From an uncultured Spirochaetaceae bacterium (GTDB taxonomy: Bacteria; Spirochaetota; Spirochaetia; Treponematales; Treponemataceae), in assembly GCA_902797055.1 (NCBI GenBank), contig CADBRT010000057.1, forward strand, positions 1-32,199: a stretch of DNA of 32,199 bases. Direction: 5' to 3'. The position numbers and the translations under genes were made by a program. Of this stretch, positions 1 to 7,607 are shown piece after piece; positions within the stretch are counted from its first letter, which is position 1; each line of letters begins with the position of its first letter. The notes under the pieces were generated by a model, which was not told the DNA's origin, did no database searches, and worked only from the letters and a program-made list of their open reading frames with translations.

Positions 1-1
1 C

Positions 2-1210
2 TACGGCATTGTTCCCCGCTCAGACTCTCCGGAACTGCGTTTTTCCTATCTCATGGAACAGATACACGCCAAGAGTGGCAGGCAGGTAGTGTTTTTAGTG
101 GATGAGTACGACAAGCCGTTGATACAGACACTCAAAAAGCCTGAACTGAATGAAGAGTATCGTGCAACGTTGAAAGCTTTCTTCGGCTGCCTCAAGTCCT
201 GCGATGCCCACGTCAAATTCGCGTTCCTGACGGGCGTGACGAAGTTCAGTCAGGTGAGCGTGTTCTCGGATTTGAACCACCTGAACGACATCAGCATGAC
301 GCCCCGATTCGACGCCATCTGCGGCATGACGGAAGAGGAGTTGCAGCGGACGTTCCCCCGGGAAATTGAAAACCTGGCGGAGAAAAACCGGCAGAGCGTG
401 GAGGAGAGCCTTGCACAGTTGAAACGGCTCTACGACGGGTACCACTTTTCTTACGAATGCGAGGGCATGTACAACCCGTTCAGCGTGCTGAACACCTTGT
501 TCAAGGAAACCTACAGCAACTACTGGTTCCAGACGGGGACGCCGACCTTCCTGCTGGAGGAACTCAAGCGCAACGACTACGACTTGCGGGAGATAGCATC
601 GGGGGTGACGGCGATGGAGGACGACTTCATGCAGTTCCGCGTCGGCAGCGACAACCCCATACCGCTGTTGTACCAGAGCGGCTACCTGACCATCAAGGGG
701 TATGACGGGCGTTTCGGAGAATACACGCTGGACTTTCCGAACGAGGAAGTCAAATACGGCTTTTTGAATTTCATACTGCCGGGCTACACTGCAACGCCGG
801 CGGGTAAACAGGCACTTTTTATCGGTAAATTCGTGAAGGACATAGAGGCGGGGCGCGTGGACGATTTCATGGAGCGGATGCAAGCTGTGCTGGAAGGACT
901 GCCGTACGGGAGCACCGACAAGCTGGTGGAGCGCGATGTGCAGGTGGCGTGCTATCTGGTCTTTACGCTGATGGGGCAGTTCACAAGGACAGAGGTGCAC
1001 TCAGCAAAAGGACGGGCGGATGCCGTGGTGTGGACGAAGGACGTGATATATGTCTTTGAGTTCAAGGCGGACGGCAGCACCGCCGAAGACGCGCTCAAGC
1101 AGATAGACGACAAGGGGTACAGCATACCGTACCAATGTTGCAGGATAGTTTTGCGCAGTTGTGTAAAGGGAAGCAATTCAGTACAATACATGTCCTATGG
1201 AAAATTCTAA
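2..1210 (+). CDS. AAA-ATPase-like / PD-(D/E)XK nuclease family protein (DUF1703 type), 5' partial
   Basis: The reading frame is open to the left window edge, so the N-terminal part with the Walker A loop lies outside. The visible 402 residues start just before a Walker B-like strand (VVFLVDEYDKPL), typical of the AAA-ATPase_like domain. The C-terminal part has the PD-(D/E)XK_9 signature: GRADAVV supplies the Asp and FEFKAD the E-x-K pair, followed by QIDDKGY. Members of this family are abundant, often multicopy, in treponemes and gut anaerobes; their role is unproven, with mobile or defence functions suggested. The tail is odd: after KGYSIPY the usual final strands (about 20-25 residues) are replaced by an unrelated Cys-rich end that overlaps the start of aspS by 14 nt. 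The gene looks more GC-rich than its neighbours. It may be slightly truncated yet still expressed. The family call is solid; function is not. Confidence 0.85.
   Translation, partial: YGIVPRSDSPELRFSYLMEQIHAKSGRQVVFLVDEYDKPLIQTLKKPELNEEYRATLKAFFGCLKSCDAHVKFAFLTGVTKFSQVSVFSDLNHLNDISMTPRFDAICGMTEEELQRTFPREIENLAEKNRQSVEESLAQLKRLYDGYHFSYECEGMYNPFSVLNTLFKETYSNYWFQTGTPTFLLEELKRNDYDLREIASGVTAMEDDFMQFRVGSDNPIPLLYQSGYLTIKGYDGRFGEYTLDFPNEEVKYGFLNFILPGYTATPAGKQALFIGKFVKDIEAGRVDDFMERMQAVLEGLPYGSTDKLVERDVQVACYLVFTLMGQFTRTEVHSAKGRADAVVWTKDVIYVFEFKADGSTAEDALKQIDDKGYSIPYQCCRIVLRSCVKGSNSVQYMSYGKF
1159..1187 (+). promoter_or_regulatory. sigma70-type promoter of aspS
   Basis: A -35 box TTGTGT (1159-1164) and a -10 box TACAAT (1182-1187) are separated by 17 nt. 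The expected start of transcription is about 1194-1196, directly at the aspS ATG (1197), so the message would be nearly leaderless. The promoter lies inside the last codons of the upstream nuclease-like gene. Confidence 0.6.
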
Positions 1211-3026
1211 GAGAACCGTGACGTGCGGAGCTTTGCGCGCTTCTGACGTTGGTAAAACAGTTATATTGAACGGCTGGGTACACCGGACTCGTGAACTCGG
1301 CGGGCTTACATTTATTCTTCTGCGTGACAGATACGGCATAACACAGACTGTTGTCGGCGACAAGGCAAACGACGAGGTCAAAAAGGTTGCCGCTTCTTTG
1401 AAAAGCGAGTACTGTATTGCAATCAAAGGTACTGTTGCTGCCCGGCAGGAAAAAGACATCAACCGCGATATGCCGACCGGTGAAATAGAAGTTGAGGCTG
1501 AAGAAATTGAAATCTTCACGACTTCACAGACACTGCCGTTCCCGGTTGACGAAGTGCGGCAGAAGGACGGCACGGTGGTTCTGCCGAACGAAGATCTCCG
1601 CCTTAAGTACCGGTACATCGATTTGCGCCGTGCTCCGATGCAGAAGCACTTGATTTTGCGCTCACAGGTCGCTTTTGCTGTTCGCGAATATCTGACTGAG
1701 CGTGGCTTTTTGGAGATTGAAACTCCGACGTTCGTAAAATCAACACCGGAAGGCGCTCGCGACTATCTGGTTCCGAGCCGTGTCCACCCTGGAAAATTCT
1801 ATTCACTCCCCCAGAGTCCGCAGCTGTACAAACAGCTGCTGATGGTTTCCGGCTTCGATAAATACTTTCAGATAGCCCGCTGTTACCGTGACGAAGATGC
1901 GCGTGGCGACAGACAGCCTGAGTTCACCCAAATTGATATGGAGATGAGCTTTACCGACCGCGAGGAAGTTCTGACTGTTACCGAGGGTATGCTCCGCCAT
2001 GTGTTCAGCAAAACGCTGGGCTATGAACTGCCAGTGAAGTTTGACCGCGTCAGCTGGGATGATGCCTTCAACCTGTACGGAACGGATAAGCCTGATCTCC
2101 GCTTTGACATGAAGATTCAGGATGCTGCGTTCATGGCCGATTTGGGCGATTTCAACGCTTTCAAGGAAGCTGCAAAGAACGCCAGCATGGAGATACAGCG
2201 TCAGAAGCGCAGTGCCGTCAAAGCCCTCGTCGTAAAAGGACAGGCTAAGGCGTTCAGCCGCAAGATGATTGAAGCGCTCGAAGAAAAGGCGAAGATTTAC
2301 AAGGCGAAAGGTCTTGCCTGGATGAAAGTTTCTGATGCAGGTGTGTTTGAAGGTGGAATCAGCAAGTTCTTTGCAGGAAAAGAGGGCGAAATCCTGCCGC
2401 GCCTGAACGCTGAAAAAGGCGACCTGTTGCTCTTTGTTGCAGGGGAAAAATGGCAGACCGTCTGTGTGGCGCTCGGTGCCGTCAGAAGCCAGCTTGGAAA
2501 AGATTTGAACCTCTACAATCCGAAGGATGAATTCCACTTTGCATGGATTATCGACTTTCCGTATTTTGCTTGGAATGAAGATGAAAACAAGTGGGAGACA
2601 GAGCACCACATGTTTACGCTTCCTCAGAAAAAATATTGGCCGACGTTGGAAAGCGACCCGGGCAGCGTAAAGGGAGATTTGTACGATCTCGTTATGAACG
2701 GCTATGAGATTGCTTCCGGTTCCATGCGTATCAATGACCCGACTCTGCAGGAACGGATTTTCGAGATTGTCGGCTACAGCCGCGAGCGTGCGGAAAAGGC
2801 CTTCGGCTTCCTGGTAAATGCTTTCAAATACGGTGCTCCGCCTCACGGAGGCATTGCCCCTGGACTTGACAGACTCGTTATGCTGATGAGCCACGAGGAT
2901 TCTATCAAGGAAGTTATTGCGTTCCCGAAGAACACGCTGGCACAGTCTCCTATGGATGAGTGTCCGAGTGAAGTTTCCGAAGCGCAGCTTAAAGAGCTCC
3001 ATATCTCTTGCACTGAGCGGGAATAG
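1197..3026 (+). CDS. aspS: aspartyl-tRNA synthetase
   Basis: Class II synthetase that charges tRNA-Asp in the cytoplasm. The 609 residues match the usual length of bacterial AspRS. The N-terminal OB-fold anticodon-binding domain (about residues 1-105) contains GWVHRTRELGG. Class II motif 2 is seen as ARCYRDEDARGDRQPEFTQ, the bacterial GAD insertion spans roughly 290-420, and motif 3 is GGIAPGLDRLVML near the C-terminus. The residue after the RE pair in the OB fold is Leu, as in E. coli AspRS, where non-discriminating enzymes often have His; this hints at an Asp-specific enzyme but is weak evidence. No Shine-Dalgarno sequence precedes the ATG, which sits 9 nt after a good -10 box. The start overlaps the end of the upstream gene by 14 nt in another frame. 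Confidence 0.98.
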   Translation: MENSKRTVTCGALRASDVGKTVILNGWVHRTRELGGLTFILLRDRYGITQTVVGDKANDEVKKVAASLKSEYCIAIKGTVAARQEKDINRDMPTGEIEVEAEEIEIFTTSQTLPFPVDEVRQKDGTVVLPNEDLRLKYRYIDLRRAPMQKHLILRSQVAFAVREYLTERGFLEIETPTFVKSTPEGARDYLVPSRVHPGKFYSLPQSPQLYKQLLMVSGFDKYFQIARCYRDEDARGDRQPEFTQIDMEMSFTDREEVLTVTEGMLRHVFSKTLGYELPVKFDRVSWDDAFNLYGTDKPDLRFDMKIQDAAFMADLGDFNAFKEAAKNASMEIQRQKRSAVKALVVKGQAKAFSRKMIEALEEKAKIYKAKGLAWMKVSDAGVFEGGISKFFAGKEGEILPRLNAEKGDLLLFVAGEKWQTVCVALGAVRSQLGKDLNLYNPKDEFHFAWIIDFPYFAWNEDENKWETEHHMFTLPQKKYWPTLESDPGSVKGDLYDLVMNGYEIASGSMRINDPTLQERIFEIVGYSRERAEKAFGFLVNAFKYGAPPHGGIAPGLDRLVMLMSHEDSIKEVIAFPKNTLAQSPMDECPSEVSEAQLKELHISCTERE

Positions 3027-3075
3027 AAATATCTCTGAAAAACTGCAATCTTTTGGAATTTGAACTTTTTAAGGA

Positions 3076-3104
3076 TTGAAAACTGACTTTCACTATATTA
3101 TAAT
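3076..3104 (+). promoter_or_regulatory. sigma70-type promoter of the chemoreceptor gene
   Basis: TTGAAA (3076-3081) and a perfect TATAAT (3099-3104) are spaced by 17 nt. Transcription should start near 3111. The ATG is at 3254, so the leader is about 140 nt and contains the whole inverted-repeat element at 3122-3222. Confidence 0.75.
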
Positions 3105-3121
3105 AGTTATTATAAGAGGTA

Positions 3122-3222
3122 GGGGCTGCCTAAAAAGAAAGTTTTGTCATTGCCGTACTCTTGCGCTTTGCGCATAGAGTGGATTTTCAGCTTGGCATAC
3201 CGTGTATTTTTTAGGCAGCCCT
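3122..3222. repeat. ~101-bp inverted-repeat element, MITE-like, in the chemoreceptor 5' leader
   Basis: Terminal inverted repeats GGGCTGCCTAAAAA (3123-3136) and TTTTTAGGCAGCCC (3208-3221) match over 14 of 14 bases. Inside is a second hairpin, ACTCTTGCGC (3157-3166) against GCGCA-T-AGAGT (3170-3180), with a TTT loop and one bulge. A TA dinucleotide flanks each end (3120-3121 and 3223-3224), as expected of IS630/Tc1-type MITEs, but two bases are weak evidence. The wider flanks are also near-repeats: 3104-3119 and 3225-3240 agree at 14 of 16 positions. It encodes nothing. It could instead be a structured RNA leader; the long loop and perfect ends favour a mobile or repetitive element. Confidence 0.6.
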
Positions 3223-3253
3223 TATAGTTTTTATAACAGGAGTGTTTATTACT

Positions 3254-5119
3254 ATGGAAGATAATCGCAAAGAAATTGAACGTCCTGGTGCATCCATGAT
3301 TGCTTTGATAGCAACAATGTATGTCATTCCTTTTATCTATTCGATGATACAGTGTATATCATGTGGTGTTTTTACTGGAGAAGACTGCTTTCGTCTGGTT
3401 TTTTCGGTGCAGGTGCTTCCTGTTATCCTTATTGTTGCAATTCTGCTTTGCCATTCGTATTTGTCTGCCACGAAACTGGTGGTGGAAACCGACGTTACCA
3501 ATACTGATTCTATTGACAAATCAAACAATATGGTAAACCTGTTTTCCCTGTTCAATATCCTGTTGCCGATTATGTATGCGGTTATCGTTCCTGTTATGAT
3601 GGGGTTTGCAGCGCGTTCCGCCGGCGTAGATACGTTTAGCACCATGCCTGTTTTTCTGTTTATCATGGGATCCGTACTGCTGATTGGTCTTTTCGTTTAC
3701 GTCATCTGGCTTGAAAGATTTGAAAACTGGCTGTCGTTTCTCCCGTTCGGTGCGGAGCATGTCCGGTTCACCATCATCGGCAGATACCTTGCTACGAACG
3801 GAGCGCTGGTTCTGGGGATGTTTACACTGGCCTTTGCACCTGTCTTTACTCCGAAGTACGCAGAAATGCCTGTTGGTGAAATTGTACGCAGCGCTGTTAT
3901 TCCTAAGGTTATTTTGGGTGTTATCCTTGACATGATAGGATTTTTCATGATGACGAAGGGAATGAAGCGGAGGGTTGACAATATCGGGGAGTTCGCGACC
4001 CTGCTCGCCAAGGGCGACTACCGGGGAAAGGACCTTGTCGTTGTGAGCCGTGATGAATTCGGTGTGTTGACAGTGCTTTTGAATCAGTTCTTCTCTGCTT
4101 CAAAACGGGTTATCGGTGGTATAAACAGCCATATGAAGGAGTCTAATGCGAATGCAGAGGAACTTCGTGCTGACATGAATGAGACTTCTTCCAGTGTAGA
4201 ACAGATTGTGGGCAATATCCAAAGCGTCCAGAAGCAGATGGAGTTCCAGTCCAGTGGTGTAAATACCGTTTCTGTTGCGGTAAACGAAATCATTCAGAAC
4301 ATTGAAGCGCTCACAAAGAGCATACAGAACCAGGGCGCAGGTGTGGAGGAAAGTTCTGCCGCGGTGCGCCAGATGGTTGCGAACATCCAGTCCGTTACGA
4401 CCATCCTTGAACGGAACGGTGTTGAAGTTGATAAATTGATGAAGGCTTCCGATGAGGGTAACAAGAATATCGATGAAGCTGTCAAGATGTCCCGAAGGAT
4501 TCTCGATGAGTCTGCCGGTCTTCAGGAAGCGAGTGCCGTCATTCAGAACATAGCAGACCAGACAAACCTGCTCGCCATGAACGCGGCCATCGAAGCTGCT
4601 CACGCTGGTGAGGCTGGCAAGGGCTTTGCGGTCGTTTCCGACGAAATTCGAAAGCTCGCAGAGCAGAGCAATACGCAGGGTAAAAAGATAAGCGAAAGCC
4701 TTCAGGGACTGACAGAAGTTATTCAGGAAGTCGCAAGTACAACGCAGCGGCTCCAAAAGCAGTTTGGAATCATCTATTCCCTTACGCAGAACGTCAAGCA
4801 GGAAGAAGATGTCGTCATGAATGCTATGAAGGAACAAAACGCCGGTTCTACACAGATTCTTGAGGCCATGAAGAATATCGATGATTCAACGGTTGGTGTC
4901 CGACAGGAAGCACAGGAAATGCTCGAAAGCGGAAAGCGTATTTCTGGCGAAATGAGCAAGCTGGGTCAGACGACTATGACAATCAGCGATTCTATGACGG
5001 AAATGGCAAACGGTACCGAACAGATTCTCAAGGCCCTCAGAGATGGCAACGAAGCTTCTTCAAAGACGAACGATTCAATGGCGTCTCTTACCGAGCTTAT
5101 CGATATATTCAAACTCTAA
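3254..5119 (+). CDS. methyl-accepting chemotaxis protein with a multi-helix membrane domain
   Basis: Chemoreceptor that should signal to CheA/CheW. The 621-residue product has about six hydrophobic helices in its first ~235 residues and no long periplasmic loop. Next comes a HAMP-like stretch (around the KRRVDN to SRDEF region) and a long MCP signalling coiled coil. The highly conserved hairpin tip is present (IADQTNLLAMNAAIEAAHAG, then GKGFAVVSDEIRKLAEQS). I chose ATG 3254 because AGGAG (3238-3242) lies 11 nt upstream; a GTG at 3242 would overlap that site. It has its own promoter and a long leader holding a repeat element. uppP follows 12 nt downstream and is probably co-transcribed. Without a ligand domain, it may sense membrane state or energy, or a partner protein; this is inference. 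Confidence 0.95.
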   Translation: MEDNRKEIERPGASMIALIATMYVIPFIYSMIQCISCGVFTGEDCFRLVFSVQVLPVILIVAILLCHSYLSATKLVVETDVTNTDSIDKSNNMVNLFSLFNILLPIMYAVIVPVMMGFAARSAGVDTFSTMPVFLFIMGSVLLIGLFVYVIWLERFENWLSFLPFGAEHVRFTIIGRYLATNGALVLGMFTLAFAPVFTPKYAEMPVGEIVRSAVIPKVILGVILDMIGFFMMTKGMKRRVDNIGEFATLLAKGDYRGKDLVVVSRDEFGVLTVLLNQFFSASKRVIGGINSHMKESNANAEELRADMNETSSSVEQIVGNIQSVQKQMEFQSSGVNTVSVAVNEIIQNIEALTKSIQNQGAGVEESSAAVRQMVANIQSVTTILERNGVEVDKLMKASDEGNKNIDEAVKMSRRILDESAGLQEASAVIQNIADQTNLLAMNAAIEAAHAGEAGKGFAVVSDEIRKLAEQSNTQGKKISESLQGLTEVIQEVASTTQRLQKQFGIIYSLTQNVKQEEDVVMNAMKEQNAGSTQILEAMKNIDDSTVGVRQEAQEMLESGKRISGEMSKLGQTTMTISDSMTEMANGTEQILKALRDGNEASSKTNDSMASLTELIDIFKL

Positions 5120-5131
5120 GGAGTACTGTGC

Positions 5132-5953
5132 ATGTCTGTCGCAGAAGGTTTGCTTCTCGGTATGGTGCAGGGAATCGCTGAATTCCTGCCCATATCATCG
5201 TCGGGACATCTTATGGTGGTGCAGCAACTGCTTTCGCTGGGGGATGTTCCTTTGCTGTTTGATGTCTTTTTGCACCTTGCTACGCTTGCGGCAGTTGTTT
5301 TGTTTTTCCGAAAGAAAATACTCTCTCTTTTTGCTGTTTTTTTCAGATGGGTGTTGCACCGTCCTCCTATGGAAAGCCTTGAGCGCGAACAGGAGGAACG
5401 GCGGTACATTGTGGCTGTCCTGCTTGCCACGCTCGTAACTGGAGTGATTGGGCTTGCCGTTGAAAAAAAACTCAAAAATCTTTCGATACAGTTCATTTTT
5501 ATAGGTTTCCTCGTCACTGCTGTATTTTTGGTGCTGTCTTCAGTGCTTGAAAAAAAGCGGAAATCTCAGCCTGCCGGAACGTCTATTTCGTGGTGGCAGG
5601 GACTGGTGATAGGCTTTGCGCAAGGCGTTGGCACGCTTCCTGGTGTGTCCCGAAGCGGCTCGACAATCGCAGGCGCATTGCTTTCTGGTGTAACCAGAGA
5701 GACTGCTGGCGAATTTTCTTTTATAGCAAGCATTCCTGCTATTCTTGGTGCATTCATTCTGGAGGCGAAGGATTTGGGGTCTGTCAGTTCCTCTGTCGGT
5801 TTTGTCCCAGTGGTCGCCGGGTGTGTAGCGGCGTTTGCGACAGGATATGCGGCATTGTATTGCCTTATGAAAATCATCAGGCGCGGTCATTTGGAATGGT
5901 TCGCTCTGTATCTGGTTCCGGTCGGTGTATTGGGGCTGTTGATTGTCAGATAG
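5132..5953 (+). CDS. uppP: undecaprenyl-diphosphatase (UppP/BacA)
   Basis: Integral membrane enzyme that dephosphorylates undecaprenyl pyrophosphate, recycling the lipid carrier for peptidoglycan and other surface polymers; overproduction gives bacitracin resistance in other bacteria. The 273-residue protein carries both family signatures: QGIAEFLPISSSGHL near residue 15 and GVGTLPGVSRSGSTI near residue 170, which hold the catalytic Glu, Ser, His and Arg. It is hydrophobic throughout, as expected for 7-8 membrane segments. AAGGAG at 5118-5123 precedes the ATG by 8 nt. The short gap after the chemoreceptor gene suggests one transcript, an unusual pairing. Confidence 0.97.
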   Translation: MSVAEGLLLGMVQGIAEFLPISSSGHLMVVQQLLSLGDVPLLFDVFLHLATLAAVVLFFRKKILSLFAVFFRWVLHRPPMESLEREQEERRYIVAVLLATLVTGVIGLAVEKKLKNLSIQFIFIGFLVTAVFLVLSSVLEKKRKSQPAGTSISWWQGLVIGFAQGVGTLPGVSRSGSTIAGALLSGVTRETAGEFSFIASIPAILGAFILEAKDLGSVSSSVGFVPVVAGCVAAFATGYAALYCLMKIIRRGHLEWFALYLVPVGVLGLLIVR

Positions 5954-5998
5954 CATTCTGCCGAAATTATAGGTATGACTTTGAGAGGAGGAGTAAAA

Positions 5999-6553
5999 AT
6001 GAAGATTTCAAGTCGTTTTGTTGTTTTCGCTGCCTGTGCAGCATTGTGTTCTTTCGTTCCCGTGTCCTCTGTTTTTGCGAGGGGAGATGTCGTTGAAGAA
6101 GAGGAAGTGACCGAGACCAACGGCTCCAAGATGAAGCAGGGCGCCAAGGACTTTTTCAAAGGTCTGAAAGGTTCTGTGCAGGAGGCCGGAGCGACTGTTT
6201 CCAATAAGGCGAAGGATGTCACTGCAAAGGCATACATCGGCGAGTGGTATTTCGCCAACGGTAAATACTCCACGATGATTGATATTGCCGATGACAGTGC
6301 TTTTACCATTACTCAGACCAAGAAAGGCGGTGAGAACAAGTGGGAAGGCATTTATACTATTCCTGAGAAGGGGCAGTTTGTCTTCCACGTGTCGAAAGTG
6401 AACGGAAAGGTCGTCAGCGAGGATTGGGTTGTGAATTACGAGGCTGATAAAAAGGATTATATCATTATTTCCTCTGACAGTATTCCGAACGACCCCAACG
6501 GCTATGATTTTTCAAGGCGGACGCTGTTCTCATACGTCGATAACGATTTCTGA
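5999..6553 (+). CDS. small exported protein of unknown function
   Basis: The 184-residue product starts with a clear signal peptide (MKISSRFVVFAACAALCSFV, then a likely cleavage after VFA). An acidic segment and a short Lys-rich amphipathic stretch (KDFFKGLKGSVQEAG) follow. The rest is beta-rich and looks like a small barrel or lipocalin-like fold (GEWYFANGKYSTMIDI, WEGIYTIPEKGQFVF). ATG 5999 is preferred over the upstream in-frame ATG at 5975 because AGGAGG (5987-5992) is correctly spaced for it and the signal peptide starts there. I do not recognise a named family. It sits 45 nt after uppP and probably ends that operon; the Bat operon promoter follows directly. Confidence 0.8.
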   Translation: MKISSRFVVFAACAALCSFVPVSSVFARGDVVEEEEVTETNGSKMKQGAKDFFKGLKGSVQEAGATVSNKAKDVTAKAYIGEWYFANGKYSTMIDIADDSAFTITQTKKGGENKWEGIYTIPEKGQFVFHVSKVNGKVVSEDWVVNYEADKKDYIIISSDSIPNDPNGYDFSRRTLFSYVDNDF

Positions 6554-6582
6554 TTTGTCTAGCAATGCAGGGCCATTGTTAG

Positions 6583-6588
6583 TATAAT
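6583..6588 (+). promoter_or_regulatory. -10 box of the Bat operon promoter (leaderless type)
   Basis: A perfect TATAAT at 6583-6588 ends 8 nt before the ATG of the MoxR gene. A good -35 is not obvious at 17 nt; TTGTCT (6555-6560) is too far away at 22 nt. The expected transcription start coincides with the ATG. Confidence 0.5.
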
Positions 6589-6596
6589 AGCAGGAT

Positions 6597-7607
6597 ATGG
6601 AAAAAGACGTTTCTTCCCAGGAGAGCGGGGCCGCTCTGATAAACGAGTGCTCGCTCTATATAAAGGCATGCCGTGAAGAGGTTGCCAAGAGGATTGTCGG
6701 GCAGCAGGAAGTTGTTGACGGAATCATAACTGCTGCCATTGCCGGTGGCCATGTTCTGCTGGAAGGTGTTCCTGGTCTTGCTAAAACACTGGCCGTGCGT
6801 ACGTTTGCCGAAATATCAGGTCTGGAGTTCAGGCGCATCCAGTTTACGCCGGATTTGTTGCCTGCCGACGTTACCGGTACCCTCATTTTTGAGCAGTCAA
6901 CAGGACGTTTTCTTGTACACAAAGGGCCTGTTTTTGCAAACGTTCTGCTTGCTGATGAAATCAACCGTGCCCCTGCAAAGGTTCAGTCTGCGCTACTCGA
7001 AGCCATGGCTGAACATCAGGTGACGATTGGAGAGAACAGCTACAAACTCTCCGAGCCCTTTTTTGTGCTTGCCACACAGAATCCTATCGAACAGGAAGGC
7101 ACGTATAATCTTCCTGAAGCGGAATTGGACAGGTTCCTGATGAAACTCATCGTTCATTATCCGACCCCGGAAGAGGAACTGATGATTGTCCGCTCTGACG
7201 GGCGTGCAAGGCAAATTCCTGTCCAGAAGATATTTTCCCCCGCTGTCCTCGCACGATGCCGCTCTGCAGTTGATTCAGTGACTGCTGATGATAAGATTCT
7301 CAAATATATTGTTTCCATAATCAGTGCTACCCGTCCTGCAGAAGATGTAGGTCCGTCAAAGAATAAGGGGGATATCACCCGTTACATTGCGTTCGGCGCT
7401 TCTCCGCGTGCGGGAATTGCCCTTCTCAAGTGTGCAAAGGTTGCTGCGTTGTTTGAGGGGCGCAGTTTTGTCCTGCCTGATGATGTTCAGTCTGTGTGCA
7501 AATCAGTTCTCAGACACCGTCTTGTTCTGAATTATGAGGCATCTGCAGACAATATCAGTGCTGATACCATTATCTCAAAAATCATTTCATTGATGCCTGT
7601 TCCGTGA
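6597..7607 (+). CDS. MoxR-family AAA+ ATPase
   Basis: Cytoplasmic AAA+ ATPase of the MoxR class, which usually works as a chaperone-like partner of VWA-domain proteins in the same operon. The 336 residues include Walker A GVPGLAKT (57-64), Walker B VLLADE followed by INRAPAK (117-127), and sensor 1 in LATQNPIEQEGTYNLPEAEL. The C-terminal lid domain ends the protein at the usual family length. It is the first gene of a six-gene operon, overlapping the DUF58 gene by 4 nt (GTGA). No real Shine-Dalgarno site is seen; AGGA lies only 2 nt before the ATG, and the -10 box is 8 nt upstream. Confidence 0.96.
   Translation: MEKDVSSQESGAALINECSLYIKACREEVAKRIVGQQEVVDGIITAAIAGGHVLLEGVPGLAKTLAVRTFAEISGLEFRRIQFTPDLLPADVTGTLIFEQSTGRFLVHKGPVFANVLLADEINRAPAKVQSALLEAMAEHQVTIGENSYKLSEPFFVLATQNPIEQEGTYNLPEAELDRFLMKLIVHYPTPEEELMIVRSDGRARQIPVQKIFSPAVLARCRSAVDSVTADDKILKYIVSIISATRPAEDVGPSKNKGDITRYIAFGASPRAGIALLKCAKVAALFEGRSFVLPDDVQSVCKSVLRHRLVLNYEASADNISADTIISKIISLMPVP

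Noticed and set aside
95-1000. 301-codon open frame on the minus strand opposite the nuclease-like gene
   Set aside because: The plus-strand frame carries the conserved motifs; the reverse frame is rich in His, Arg, Leu and Val without domain order, as expected of a shadow in GC-rich DNA.
1803-3002. 399-codon open frame on the minus strand inside aspS
   Set aside because: It lies wholly within a clearly conserved aspS, shows no recognisable domain and is explained by codon bias of the sense gene.
3122-3222. Possible intrinsic terminator of aspS or a riboswitch
   Set aside because: The stem has A/T runs inside its arms and no T run after it; no known riboswitch core could be matched by eye, so it is listed as a repeat element.
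4100-4837. 245-codon minus-strand frame within the chemoreceptor gene
   Set aside because: Shadow of the conserved MCP signalling domain; no ribosome site or promoter.
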